This document shows, in pieces, positions 32,227 to 40,856 of a stretch of 64,000 nucleotides of DNA. The first letter of the stretch is position 1. Each line of letters opens with the position of its first letter. Below the pieces are notes generated by a model, which was not told where the DNA came from, did no database searches, and saw only the letters and a program-made list of their open reading frames with translations. Position numbers and translations under genes: made by a program. The DNA is from Flammeovirgaceae bacterium UBA2366 (GTDB taxonomy: Bacteria > Bacteroidota > Bacteroidia > Cytophagales > Cyclobacteriaceae), in the NCBI GenBank assembly GCA_002344065.1, contig DDTK01000007.1, forward strand, positions 186,001-250,000, in the 5' to 3' direction.

Positions 32227-32391
32227 ATGCTCATGGAATCTGAAAAAGAGAAGCGAAGTTTTGTGCGGGAGCGTATCAAGCGAATTGCACGATCAACGGA
32301 TCGTTTTGATTCGGCTATAGTAAAAGTAGTAGTAGGTGCGTTGCTGGCGCTGATAATTTTTCTGGCTGGCTATTACTACCTGATCGCGTAA
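32227..32391 (+). CDS. Small membrane protein, 54 residues
   Basis: ATG at 32227 opens a 54-codon frame that ends at TAA 32389-32391, one base before the converging CxxC gene ends. The first 30 residues are basic and charged (ESEKEKRSFVRERIKRIARSTDRFD). The last 20 form one hydrophobic helix (KVVVGALLALIIFLAGYYYLI). Codon use looks like real coding sequence and it lies 61 bases after the M28 gene on the same strand. It has no family that I recognise. An inner-membrane helix with a cytoplasmic basic tail is the likely topology. Confidence 0.65.
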   Translation: MLMESEKEKRSFVRERIKRIARSTDRFDSAIVKVVVGALLALIIFLAGYYYLIA

Positions 32392-32856
32392 TTAAAAATC
32401 AATCACGCCTAAAAACTCAGCCTGCTCCAAGGTGTAAATCATCAGGTCAGGATTTTTATCGTTGAGCCGTAAAATACCCTTTACTTCAATAGGTTTTTCG
32501 GTGTAGGTAATTGTACTTTTTAAAAATACCTGCACTACCGATTCGGGTCCACCCACTCCGCAAAAGAAGCACGCGTTTAACGGTAATGACGTAAGCATAA
32601 ATACAGTGCCCTTTGTTCCATTGTCGAACGGTACCATGTAGCCGGGGAGCACAACAGTTTTACCAGCCAGTGATTTGGCTGCAGCACTGAATATAGGTTT
32701 GTCATATTCACCGTTATCATCAAAGGCTTTTTCATACTGAATGTCGTACAACTTAGGCCAGATTAAAGAAGGAAAACCCTGGTATTTGTTTTTTGTTTGG
32801 GCATGAACAAAACCTCCTGCCTGAAAGAATAGTAATGCGATCAGAAGTTTTTTCAT
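32392..32856 (-). CDS. Secreted CxxC protein of unknown family (copy 2)
   Basis: A 154-residue protein with a signal peptide (ends near VHAQ). It shares with copy 1 (30300-30731) the Gly-Tyr-x-x-Pro turn (GYMVPF), then FMLTSLPLNACFFCGVGGPESVVQV with Cys96 and Cys99, and then a beta-rich end (KGILRLNDKNPDLMIYTLEQAE). The two copies face each other across the M28 peptidase gene. Similar length and layout suggest divergence after an old duplication, not a recent one. Function unknown; metal binding or redox chemistry are possible. Confidence 0.8.
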   Translation of the reverse strand: MKKLLIALLFFQAGGFVHAQTKNKYQGFPSLIWPKLYDIQYEKAFDDNGEYDKPIFSAAAKSLAGKTVVLPGYMVPFDNGTKGTVFMLTSLPLNACFFCGVGGPESVVQVFLKSTITYTEKPIEVKGILRLNDKNPDLMIYTLEQAEFLGVIDF

Positions 32857-32875
32857 AAGATGATTTTAAAATGCA

Positions 32876-32973
32876 AACCACAAAGTGTACCAAGTTTTCA
32901 AAAAGAAATCACAAATAGATTTGAATTGAAGTTGCTTTGTGGGCTTTGTGTCTTCTTTGTGATCTTTGTGGTT
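32876..32973. repeat. Word-repeat hairpin with four CTTTGTG units
   Basis: CTTTGTG occurs at 32935-32941, 32944-32950, 32955-32961 and 32964-32970 (starts 9, 11 and 9 bases apart). The opposite arm AACCACAAAG (32876-32885) pairs perfectly with CTTTGTGGTT (32964-32973). The element fills most of the gap between the CxxC gene (copy 2, minus strand) and gcvP (minus strand). It is a low-complexity palindromic spacer of the same kind as those at 7.4, 15.6, 42.5 and 50.8 kb, with different words. Confidence 0.7.
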
Positions 32974-32982
32974 AGCTATTGC

Positions 32983-35862
32983 TTAAACCGCTGCAACTTC
33001 CGATTGCTCATAAAGCTCAACCGGCAAACAACTGCACACCAGATTTCGGTCGCCATAAGCATTATCGACACGACTAACACTTGGCCATACTTTTGCTTCG
33101 CGAACATACGGTAGCGGGTAGGCAGCTTTTTGGCGGCTATAAGGACGTTCCCAAACATCGGCAGTTATTACCGATGCAGTGTGTGGTGCGTGCTTCAACA
33201 CGTTGTTTTCCTTATCGGCTTTGCCTTCTTCCACTTCACGAATTTCATTTCTGATTTCGATCAGCGCATCACAGAAGCGATCAAGTTCATCTTTTGTTTC
33301 GCTTTCAGTGGGTTCAATCATTAACGTTCCAGCCACCGGGAAGGAAACCGTTGGAGCATGAAAGCCATAATCCATCAGGCGTTTGGCAATGTCCTCTACC
33401 TCAACACCAGATTTTTTGAAATCACGACAATCTACAATCATTTCATGTGCACAACGGCCATTACTGCCGGTGTATAAAATTTTATAGTGACCTTCCAGCC
33501 GTTCTTTAATATAGTTGGCGTTTAGTATGGCCATCTTGGTTGCGTTGGTTAACCCTTCAGCACCCATCATGGCAATGTAGGCATATGAAATAGCCAATAT
33601 ACTTGCACTTCCCCAGGGTGCGGAGGATACAGCCGTGATGGCATGATCACCACCGGTTTTCACGAGGGCGTGTCCCGGAAGGAATGGTTTTAACTTATCG
33701 TTTACACAAATGGGCCCCATGCCGGGGCCGCCTCCGCCATGCGGAATGCAAAATGTTTTGTGCAGGTTAAGGTGACACACATCTGCACCGATGTTGGCCG
33801 GTGAGGTTAAGCCCACCTGTGCGTTCATGTTGGCGCCATCCATGTACACCAGGCCACCGTTGGCATGAATGGTTTCACAGATTTCAGTAATGGCTTCTTC
33901 AAACACACCATGCGTGGATGGATAGGTTACCATCAGGCACGAAAGTTTTTCTTTGTGCTGTGCTGCTTTTGCTTTCAGGTCGGCTACATCGATTTTTCCA
34001 TCCGCATCTGATTTCACGATCACTACCTCCATACCGGCCATTACGGCACTGGCAGGGTTTGTTCCGTGTGCGGAGGCAGGAATCAATGCAATGTTTCGGT
34101 GATGGTCACCACGGTGCTGGTGGTAAGCGCGAATTACCATCAGGCCGGCATACTCACCTTGTGCCCCGCTGTTGGGCTGAAGCGACACTCCGGTAAAGCC
34201 GGTAATCTCTGCTAACCATACTTCGAGGTTATTTAAAATTTGCTGGTAGCCTTGGGTTTGATTGGCCGGTGCAAAAGGATGCAAGCCCCCCAGTTCTGGC
34301 CAGGTAACAGGAATCATTTCGGTGGTGGCGTTGAGTTTCATCGTACATGATCCCAACGAAATCATGGAATGTACCATGGAAATGTCTTTATTCTCTAAAC
34401 GCTTGATGTAGCGCAGCATTTCATGTTCGGCATAGTAGGTGTTGAATACCGGATGCGTCATGAACGCGCTGGTGCGCACCAGGGTAGCAGGTATTCCTGC
34501 ATCCTTAACTTGCTTATGCTGTAAAAGGGGAGAAGTGGTACGGAAAATTTCCAACAATTCATTGACATCTTCAACGGTTGTAGTTTCATCTAAAGAAATA
34601 CCAACATGATTCTCGTTAAAATACCGAAGATTAACACCACGTTTTTCAGCCTCTTCAGCAACAGCATTTTTGTTCGGGCATGGTACGGTAAGGGTATCGA
34701 AAAAGTTGTTGCTAACCGGTTGAAGTCCGATGGCGAGTAAACCATCAAACAACATTTTGGTAAGTGCATGAACGCGACCTGCAATTTTCTTTAATCCTTC
34801 CGGCCCATGATAAACAGCATACATACCCGCCATTACCGAAAGGAGTACCTGGGCTGTACAAATATTGGAAGTGGCTTTTTCCCTGCGGATGTGTTGCTCG
34901 CGGGTTTGCAACGCCATGCGATAAGCAGGTTTGCCTTGTGCATCGATGGAGGCGCCAATGATTCTACCGGGCATCTGGCGTTTAAAGTCTTCCTTTGTAG
35001 CAAAGAAAGCGGCATGTGGTCCGCCAAAACCCATGGGTACACCAAAGCGCTGGCTAGATCCTACCACCACATCAGCACCCATTTCGCCTGGTGACTTCAA
35101 TAAAGTTAACGCCAACAGATCAGTTGCCACGGCTACATAAACATCATTTTCGTGTGCCGCCTGAATAAATGCCGAATGATCTTTAATGGCACCGTTGCTA
35201 TCGGGGTATTGAATAAATACAGCAAACAAATCCGGATCGGTAATATCAACCTTCGCAAGGTCATCAATCACAAGTTCAACACCCAGTGGAGTTGAACGGG
35301 TTTTCAGTACATCAAGCGTTTGTGAGAATGTATTTTGATCTACAAAAAATTTACGTGCATTTTTTTTGGCTGGCTTTAATGAAGCGTGTAGTAAATGCAT
35401 GGCTTCTGCTGCAGCAGTGCCTTCATCCAATAACGAGGCGTTTGCGATTTCCATGCCGGTTAAGTCAATCACCATGGTTTGGTAGTTGATCAGGGCCTCC
35501 AATCGGCCTTGAGCAATTTCAGCCTGGTAGGGGGTATAGGCCGTGTACCATCCCGGATTTTCTAAAATATTGCGAAGGATGACATTCGGTGTGTAGGTAT
35601 TGTAATACCCCATGCCGATATAGGATTTAAAGAGCTTGTTTTTAGCGGCCAATGCCTTGAACGACTTCAAAAAAGCCTGTTCGGTTTGGGCGGTAGGCAG
35701 GTTCAAAGGTTTTTTCAACCGTATGTTGGTGGGCACAGTTTGTTCTATCAATTGATCAACAGAAGAAGCCTTTACGGTTTTAAGCATTTCGGCTATCTGC
35801 TGTGGATTGGGGCCATTGTGGCGGTATTCAAATTTTTCAGCGTAAGTAGTATTAAAATTCAT
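32983..35862 (-). CDS. gcvP: Glycine dehydrogenase (decarboxylating), P-protein
   Basis: The P-protein of the glycine cleavage system decarboxylates glycine with pyridoxal phosphate and passes the aminomethyl group to lipoyl-GcvH. At 959 residues it is the fused single-chain form. The PLP lysine lies in NLHKTFCIPHGGGGPG near residue 700, and SLGSCTMKLNA lies near the junction of the two halves. The ATG at 35862 is preferred: a TACATTTG promoter box lies at 35902-35909, so an upstream in-frame start (35934) would be outside the transcript. gcvH and lipA are encoded 7-10 kb away; gcvT is not in the window. Confidence 0.97.
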   Translation of the reverse strand: MNFNTTYAEKFEYRHNGPNPQQIAEMLKTVKASSVDQLIEQTVPTNIRLKKPLNLPTAQTEQAFLKSFKALAAKNKLFKSYIGMGYYNTYTPNVILRNILENPGWYTAYTPYQAEIAQGRLEALINYQTMVIDLTGMEIANASLLDEGTAAAEAMHLLHASLKPAKKNARKFFVDQNTFSQTLDVLKTRSTPLGVELVIDDLAKVDITDPDLFAVFIQYPDSNGAIKDHSAFIQAAHENDVYVAVATDLLALTLLKSPGEMGADVVVGSSQRFGVPMGFGGPHAAFFATKEDFKRQMPGRIIGASIDAQGKPAYRMALQTREQHIRREKATSNICTAQVLLSVMAGMYAVYHGPEGLKKIAGRVHALTKMLFDGLLAIGLQPVSNNFFDTLTVPCPNKNAVAEEAEKRGVNLRYFNENHVGISLDETTTVEDVNELLEIFRTTSPLLQHKQVKDAGIPATLVRTSAFMTHPVFNTYYAEHEMLRYIKRLENKDISMVHSMISLGSCTMKLNATTEMIPVTWPELGGLHPFAPANQTQGYQQILNNLEVWLAEITGFTGVSLQPNSGAQGEYAGLMVIRAYHQHRGDHHRNIALIPASAHGTNPASAVMAGMEVVIVKSDADGKIDVADLKAKAAQHKEKLSCLMVTYPSTHGVFEEAITEICETIHANGGLVYMDGANMNAQVGLTSPANIGADVCHLNLHKTFCIPHGGGGPGMGPICVNDKLKPFLPGHALVKTGGDHAITAVSSAPWGSASILAISYAYIAMMGAEGLTNATKMAILNANYIKERLEGHYKILYTGSNGRCAHEMIVDCRDFKKSGVEVEDIAKRLMDYGFHAPTVSFPVAGTLMIEPTESETKDELDRFCDALIEIRNEIREVEEGKADKENNVLKHAPHTASVITADVWERPYSRQKAAYPLPYVREAKVWPSVSRVDNAYGDRNLVCSCLPVELYEQSEVAAV

Positions 35863-35901
35863 AGTCGTGGTTTCTAATCGCCCGGAAGGGAAAATTTTGC
35901 A

Positions 35902-35909
35902 CAAATGTA
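35902..35909 (-). promoter_or_regulatory. Candidate -7 box TACATTTG for gcvP
   Basis: On the minus strand the bases read TACATTTG, an exact match to TAnnTTTG, 40 bases before the gcvP ATG. A CAAT (minus strand ATTG) lies 14 bases upstream and not at the ideal 19. No glycine riboswitch-like structure is visible in the short leader. Confidence 0.5.
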
Positions 35910-36006
35910 AATCAGGCGGAACACAATTGTACACCGCTCACCTATGATTTCCATCATCCCATTTAACCACTCCGCAACCTTTTTGTTAAAGCCTGAATGT
36001 CAAGGC

Positions 36007-36036
36007 TTTTCTATTCTGAACCGATCCCTATCTTTG
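36007..36036 (+). promoter_or_regulatory. Candidate promoter of the second M28 peptidase gene
   Basis: TATCTTTG at 36029-36036 is an exact -7 match. A TTTT lies 18 bases upstream (36007-36010), close to the TTTG at -33. The leader would be about 18 bases to the ATG at 36061. Confidence 0.5.
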
Positions 36037-36060
36037 AAAAATTCTAATCCTTAACGAAAT

Positions 36061-37551
36061 ATGAAAATCAAGTTTTTAGTGTTTTGGCTGGCGGTGGTTT
36101 TTGTGGGCGTTCAAGCCCAGGATCCGGTAGCCAAAAAGTACGGCCAACTGGTAACGGCAGCCGATTTAAAAGAATATTTAACCATCATAGCTTCCGATGC
36201 CCTGGAGGGACGCAGAACAGGTTCGCGTGGTCAAAAGATGGCAGCAGCCTTTATTGCGGCTCATTTCGAAGAGCACGGCTTGCAGGGCCCTGTTAATGGA
36301 AGTTATTTTCAACCGGTAACGCTCTACACATCAGGCATTCCTCAAGTTTCCCTTAATGCCGGTGGTGCACCACTCAAAGAAAACGAAGAGTTTGTGTATT
36401 TCGGATCAGGCGACACGGGTGGATTGCTGGAGTTGCCATTGGTTTACGCAGGTCGTGCAACGGAAGATGATTTGAAGCAAGTAGATGTAAAAGGAAAAGC
36501 TGCTGTTGTTTTTTTGGAAGCCAACGCTTCGTTGCGAAACAACCCGGCAATGGCCAAACTGCGAGAGAAAGAGGCTAAGCTGATGGTGATGGTAATGAAC
36601 AGCGAGGAGGATTTTAAAACTATGGCCGGCCAGCTGCGCATGTTTGCCGGTGGTCGCATGACGTTAACGAAAAGTGCAGCCACACCCAATCTGGGTTTGT
36701 TTTTGTTAACGCCTGCTGCTGCAGCAAAAATATTTAAGTCGACACCAGAAAAATTAAAAAAGGCCGCTGATGATAAAAAATTAGCGAAAGTAAAACCTTC
36801 AACCTTGGCCATCACTGTGGCACAGAAGCACAAAGAAATAAAGACGGATAATGTACTTGGCTTTTTGGAGGGCACTGATAAAAAAGACGAAGTGCTTGTC
36901 ATAACAGCACATTATGATCACATCGGAAAGCGCTCATCCGGTGAAGGTGATTTAATTAATAATGGTGCGGATGATGATGGCTCAGGAACGGTAAGTGTAA
37001 TGTCGCTGGCGAAGGCTTTTGCGCAGGCAAAGAAAGATGGTAAGGGTCCACGCAGAAGTATTTTGTTCATGACCGTTACCGGAGAAGAGGAGGGTTTGCT
37101 GGGCTCACAATTCTATGCCGATAACAGCCCCGTGTTTCCGTTGGAGAAAACTGTTGTTAACCTGAACATTGATATGGTGGGCAGGCGCGATCCGCAACAT
37201 AAAGATAGTGCGCCTTATGTGTATGTGATCGGCTCCGATAAACTTTCAAGTGAGTTGCACAGCCTTAGTGAAGAAGTGAATAAGAAATACAGCAACTTGA
37301 TTTTTGATTATACCTACAATGATCAAAATCACCCCGAACGTTTGTACTACCGCTCTGATCACTGGAACTTCGCCAAGAAAAATATTCCCATCATTTTTTA
37401 TTTTGATGGAATTCACGAAGATTATCACCAGCCCAGCGATGAAGTTGATAAAATTGAATTTGATTTAATGACCCAGCGCGCGCAGCTTATTTTCTACACA
37501 GCCTGGGAAATTGCTAACCGCGAAGGAAGAATTGCTGCTGATAAAAAGTAA
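36061..37551 (+). CDS. M28-family metallopeptidase, secreted
   Basis: A 496-residue zinc peptidase with a signal peptide (ends near VQAQ). The M28 ligands are His in VITAHYDHIG near residue 283, Asp in NNGADDDGSGT, the catalytic Glu-Glu in VTGEEEGLLGSQFY, Asp in NLNIDMVGRRD and His in HEDYHQPSDEVDKIE. A protease-associated-type insert lies before the catalytic part. It shares the family but not close identity with the peptidase at 30.8 kb. The next gene starts 8 bases after its stop, so the two probably share a transcript. Confidence 0.92.
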   Translation: MKIKFLVFWLAVVFVGVQAQDPVAKKYGQLVTAADLKEYLTIIASDALEGRRTGSRGQKMAAAFIAAHFEEHGLQGPVNGSYFQPVTLYTSGIPQVSLNAGGAPLKENEEFVYFGSGDTGGLLELPLVYAGRATEDDLKQVDVKGKAAVVFLEANASLRNNPAMAKLREKEAKLMVMVMNSEEDFKTMAGQLRMFAGGRMTLTKSAATPNLGLFLLTPAAAAKIFKSTPEKLKKAADDKKLAKVKPSTLAITVAQKHKEIKTDNVLGFLEGTDKKDEVLVITAHYDHIGKRSSGEGDLINNGADDDGSGTVSVMSLAKAFAQAKKDGKGPRRSILFMTVTGEEEGLLGSQFYADNSPVFPLEKTVVNLNIDMVGRRDPQHKDSAPYVYVIGSDKLSSELHSLSEEVNKKYSNLIFDYTYNDQNHPERLYYRSDHWNFAKKNIPIIFYFDGIHEDYHQPSDEVDKIEFDLMTQRAQLIFYTAWEIANREGRIAADKK

Positions 37552-37558
37552 AAGTGAA

Positions 37559-39145
37559 ATGGATCAAGCACCATGGGGTTCAGGTATTATAATCTTTCTA
37601 TTGATTGTTTGTTCGTATGCAGCAACTGGTCAATCTTTTGATCTTATCATTCGCAACGGAAAAATAATTGATGGTACCGGAAACCCGTGGTTCTATGCCG
37701 ACCTGGGAGTGAAGGATGGAAAGATTGCGACTATCGGTAATCTTAAAGAAGCTGCTGCCACTACTATTCTCGATGCAAAGGGACTTGTTGTTTCTCCTGG
37801 CTTTATCGATGTGCACACCCATATCGAAGGCAATGAAATCCGCATCCCAACGGCAGGCAATTTTATTCTCGATGGTGTAACCTCAGTAGTTACCGGCAAT
37901 TGTGGATCTTCTTCGTTGGATATTGCCGACTACTTTCGAAAAATCGATAGCGTTAAAACCTCTATCAACATCGCCACACTTATCGGACATAACACGGTCA
38001 GGCGTGCGGTATTGGGCGATTATCAACGTGACCCAACAGCGGATGAACAAAAAGCAATAGAGTTATTGGTGGAAAAGGCCATGCAGGATGGTGCCGTGGG
38101 ATTATCCACCGGTTTGATTTATGTGCCGGGCACCTATTCCAAAACCGAAGAAGTAGTTGGACTGGCCAAAGCGGCAGCACGATTTGGTGGGGTGTATGCC
38201 TCGCATATCCGCAATGAAGGCGATCAGGTTACGCAAGCCATTGAGGAAGCTATCTCCATCGGGGAGGTGGCTGGTATGCCTGTCGAGATTTCACATTTTA
38301 AAGTTACCTACAAACCGAACTGGGGAAGATCAGTTCACACCCTGGAACAGGTTGAACGTGCGCGGTTGCGTGGTGTTGATGTTACCATCGATCAATATCC
38401 TTATGTGGCCAGCAGCACAACGTTAAGCACTACCGTGCCCAGTTGGGTTTTCTCTGGCGGAAAAGATTCTGTGCTGTGGCGATTGAATGACAAAGCCACA
38501 CGACAGAAGATCAAGAAGGAAATGACCGAGACACTCAAAAGTAAAAAGCTGAAGAATTACAGCTATGCTTTGATTGCGCGCTATGCTCCCGACAGCACAT
38601 ACAACGGAAAAACAATAACGGATGTAAACAAATTAAAGGGAAGGAAAACCAAACCCATGGAAGAGGCAGAAACAATCCTGGAGTTGGTTGCTTCCACCGA
38701 CCGGGTGCAAATGGTTTACTTCAGTATGGATGAAGCAGACTTGCGAAGGATTTTACAATACCCGTTCAACATGTTTGCATCCGATGCCGGTATTAACCGG
38801 TACGGTACCAACATGCCACACCCACGCGCCTATGGAACCAATGCACGCGTGCTCGGTCAATATGTACGTGAACTCCAACTCATCCGGCTGGAAGAAGCGA
38901 TCAGGCGCATGACTTCTCTGCCTGCTACTAAATTTAACCTGCGCGATCGCGGATTATTGCGCGAAGGCATGGCCGCGGATATTGTAATTTTTGATGAAAA
39001 TAAGGTAGGTGACAGAGCTACCTATGAAAAACCGCATGCCTATTCGGAAGGATTTGAGTACATTATCGTTAACGGCCAGATTACAGCCGAAAAAGGAAAA
39101 CATACCGGTGTGCGCAACGGTGTGGTGTTAAAGCCTGTCCGTTGA
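37559..39145 (+). CDS. N-acyl-D-amino-acid deacylase-like amidohydrolase, secreted
   Basis: A 528-residue amidohydrolase of the D-aminoacylase group. Zinc ligands are seen in VSPGFIDVHTHIEGN near residue 85, with TGNCGSSS, GLIYVPGTYS, YASHIRNEGD (His) and VEISHFKV (His), and Asp in FASDAGI. The C-terminal segment has the usual DIVIFD sheet. A short hydrophobic N-terminus ending in TGQ acts as an export signal. Substrates in the family are N-acylated D-amino acids or D-peptides, such as those from peptidoglycan. The true start is the ATG at 37559; the frame also runs through an overlapping TTG at 37511. Confidence 0.9.
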   Translation: MDQAPWGSGIIIFLLIVCSYAATGQSFDLIIRNGKIIDGTGNPWFYADLGVKDGKIATIGNLKEAAATTILDAKGLVVSPGFIDVHTHIEGNEIRIPTAGNFILDGVTSVVTGNCGSSSLDIADYFRKIDSVKTSINIATLIGHNTVRRAVLGDYQRDPTADEQKAIELLVEKAMQDGAVGLSTGLIYVPGTYSKTEEVVGLAKAAARFGGVYASHIRNEGDQVTQAIEEAISIGEVAGMPVEISHFKVTYKPNWGRSVHTLEQVERARLRGVDVTIDQYPYVASSTTLSTTVPSWVFSGGKDSVLWRLNDKATRQKIKKEMTETLKSKKLKNYSYALIARYAPDSTYNGKTITDVNKLKGRKTKPMEEAETILELVASTDRVQMVYFSMDEADLRRILQYPFNMFASDAGINRYGTNMPHPRAYGTNARVLGQYVRELQLIRLEEAIRRMTSLPATKFNLRDRGLLREGMAADIVIFDENKVGDRATYEKPHAYSEGFEYIIVNGQITAEKGKHTGVRNGVVLKPVR

Positions 39146-39206
39146 TTTATATAATCTGAAACCTTTATAGTGCTTCGTGCGTCTTAACCCCAAATCCATA
39201 AATTCT

Positions 39207-40853
39207 ATGATCCGTAAAACCCTGTCACTCATTCTCGTTCTTTTTTCATTTGTTGCTTTCGCGCAAAGCACGGTTGATAATCTGGACAAAATTTTAAATG
39301 AACGCTTTTCTGCCACCGAACCTGGGGCTGCCGTTCTGGTTGTTCAAAACGACAAGGTTCTTCTTCGTAAAGGCTACGGCATTGCCGAGATAAACCGCAA
39401 ACAAGCTATTGAGCCCGACATGGTTTTTCGTATCGGTTCCATTACCAAGCAGTTTACTTCAACAGCAATTTTAAAACTGGTTGCAGAAGGGAAGCTTTCA
39501 CTACAAGATGAGTTAAGTAAATATTTACCTGATTTTAAAACTCAGTACCCTATAACAATTGAGCAACTGCTTAACCATACCTCTGGAATAAAAAGTTACA
39601 CCAGTGTAGAGGAGCGTATGACCACGGAAGCAAAAAAGACAAAGGTTAGTGTACCTGACATGTTGGGGTACATCCAAAGTTACCCGGTTGATTTCAAACC
39701 CGGTGAAAAATGGGCATACAATAACTCCGCTTATTTTATTTTAGGTGCGGTAATTGAAAAAGTTACCGGTAAAACGTACAACGATTACATCAGTCAGACT
39801 TTTTTTAAGCCGTTGAAAATGAGCGCCTCCTACCCGGATGACAGTAAACCGATTGCCAGGCAGGCTGGGGGCTATAATAAAGGAGCGGAAAATGTGTACA
39901 CAATGGCCGATTATGTCCACCCCTCCATACCGTATTCAGCAGGCTCAATTTTTTCATCGGTTGATGATCTGTGGAGATGGAATCAGGCTGTTTTCAATTA
40001 TAAACTGGTGAAGAAGGAACTTCTTGATAAGGCGTGGGAACCAACCCATACAACTTCGGGCGATGTGGAAAGTTACGGGTATGGCTGGCAGTTAGGGAAG
40101 GTTGGTGGAAGTAAGGCCATTGGGCATGGTGGCGGTATTGATGGGTTTTTGTCGTTTGAGGTGTATGTACCTGAGCTTAAAATTTATGTGTGTTTATTAG
40201 CGAATAATACCAGTGTTAACCCAGAGGATATTGCCTACACCCTGGCCGAAGAAGTTGCCGGAGTTCGCGGCAAAAAACCAGAGCCAATAATCTTAACGGC
40301 TGCACAAGGTGATGCTTATGTTGGCGTGTACAAAATCAATGATCAGGAAGAGCGCGTAATTACACGAAAAGGTGACCAATACTTCTCGCAACGAAGCGGT
40401 GGAACAAAGTTTGAGATTTACCCGTATGGTGTGGACAAATTTGCTTTTAAAGAAACCAATACCCGAATTGAATTTAAAAGAGACAATAGTGGTACGGTAA
40501 CAGAAATGGAAATGCTTGATCGTTCCCTCGTAACGCGAAAATCAACAAAAACCAATAAGCCCATTCCTGCCGAACGAGAGGAGTATGTTATGAACCCAAC
40601 GGATTTTGATGTGTATGTTGGTGAATACGAACTGGCACCGACATTTGTAATAAAAGTGTGGCGTGAGGAAAATAATTACAAAGCTCAGGCTACGGGCCAG
40701 CCTCCGTTTGATATCTATCCGGAAAGTGCCAGCAAATTCTTTTTGAAAGTTGTGGATGCACAGATTGAGTTTAACCGCGATGATAAGGGTACCGTAACCA
40801 GTATGATACTACACCAGGCAGGAAGGGCTATGCCGGGGAAGAAAGTGAAGTAG
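39207..40853 (+). CDS. Secreted serine hydrolase (class C beta-lactamase-like) with two C-terminal repeats
   Basis: A 548-residue penicillin-binding-protein-like hydrolase with a signal peptide (MIRKTLSLILVLFSFVAFAQ). The active site shows S-x-x-K in IGSITKQFTSTAIL near residue 75, a Y-N-N motif in AYNNSAYFILG near 163 and HGGGIDGF as the third motif. After the enzyme domain (to about residue 360) there are two related repeats of about 90 residues, each opening with YVGVYK or YVGEYE and holding 'IEFKRD' or 'IEFNRD' followed by 'GTVT'. These resemble the DUF3471-type tail but here occur twice. It is likely an esterase or D-peptidase, not a resistance enzyme. Confidence 0.9.
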   Translation: MIRKTLSLILVLFSFVAFAQSTVDNLDKILNERFSATEPGAAVLVVQNDKVLLRKGYGIAEINRKQAIEPDMVFRIGSITKQFTSTAILKLVAEGKLSLQDELSKYLPDFKTQYPITIEQLLNHTSGIKSYTSVEERMTTEAKKTKVSVPDMLGYIQSYPVDFKPGEKWAYNNSAYFILGAVIEKVTGKTYNDYISQTFFKPLKMSASYPDDSKPIARQAGGYNKGAENVYTMADYVHPSIPYSAGSIFSSVDDLWRWNQAVFNYKLVKKELLDKAWEPTHTTSGDVESYGYGWQLGKVGGSKAIGHGGGIDGFLSFEVYVPELKIYVCLLANNTSVNPEDIAYTLAEEVAGVRGKKPEPIILTAAQGDAYVGVYKINDQEERVITRKGDQYFSQRSGGTKFEIYPYGVDKFAFKETNTRIEFKRDNSGTVTEMEMLDRSLVTRKSTKTNKPIPAEREEYVMNPTDFDVYVGEYELAPTFVIKVWREENNYKAQATGQPPFDIYPESASKFFLKVVDAQIEFNRDDKGTVTSMILHQAGRAMPGKKVK

Positions 40854-40856
40854 GCG

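Noticed and set aside
32935..32970. Four CTTTGTG units as a CRISPR array
   Set aside because: Units are 7 bases and 9-11 bases apart, with no spacers of usual length and no cas genes in the window.
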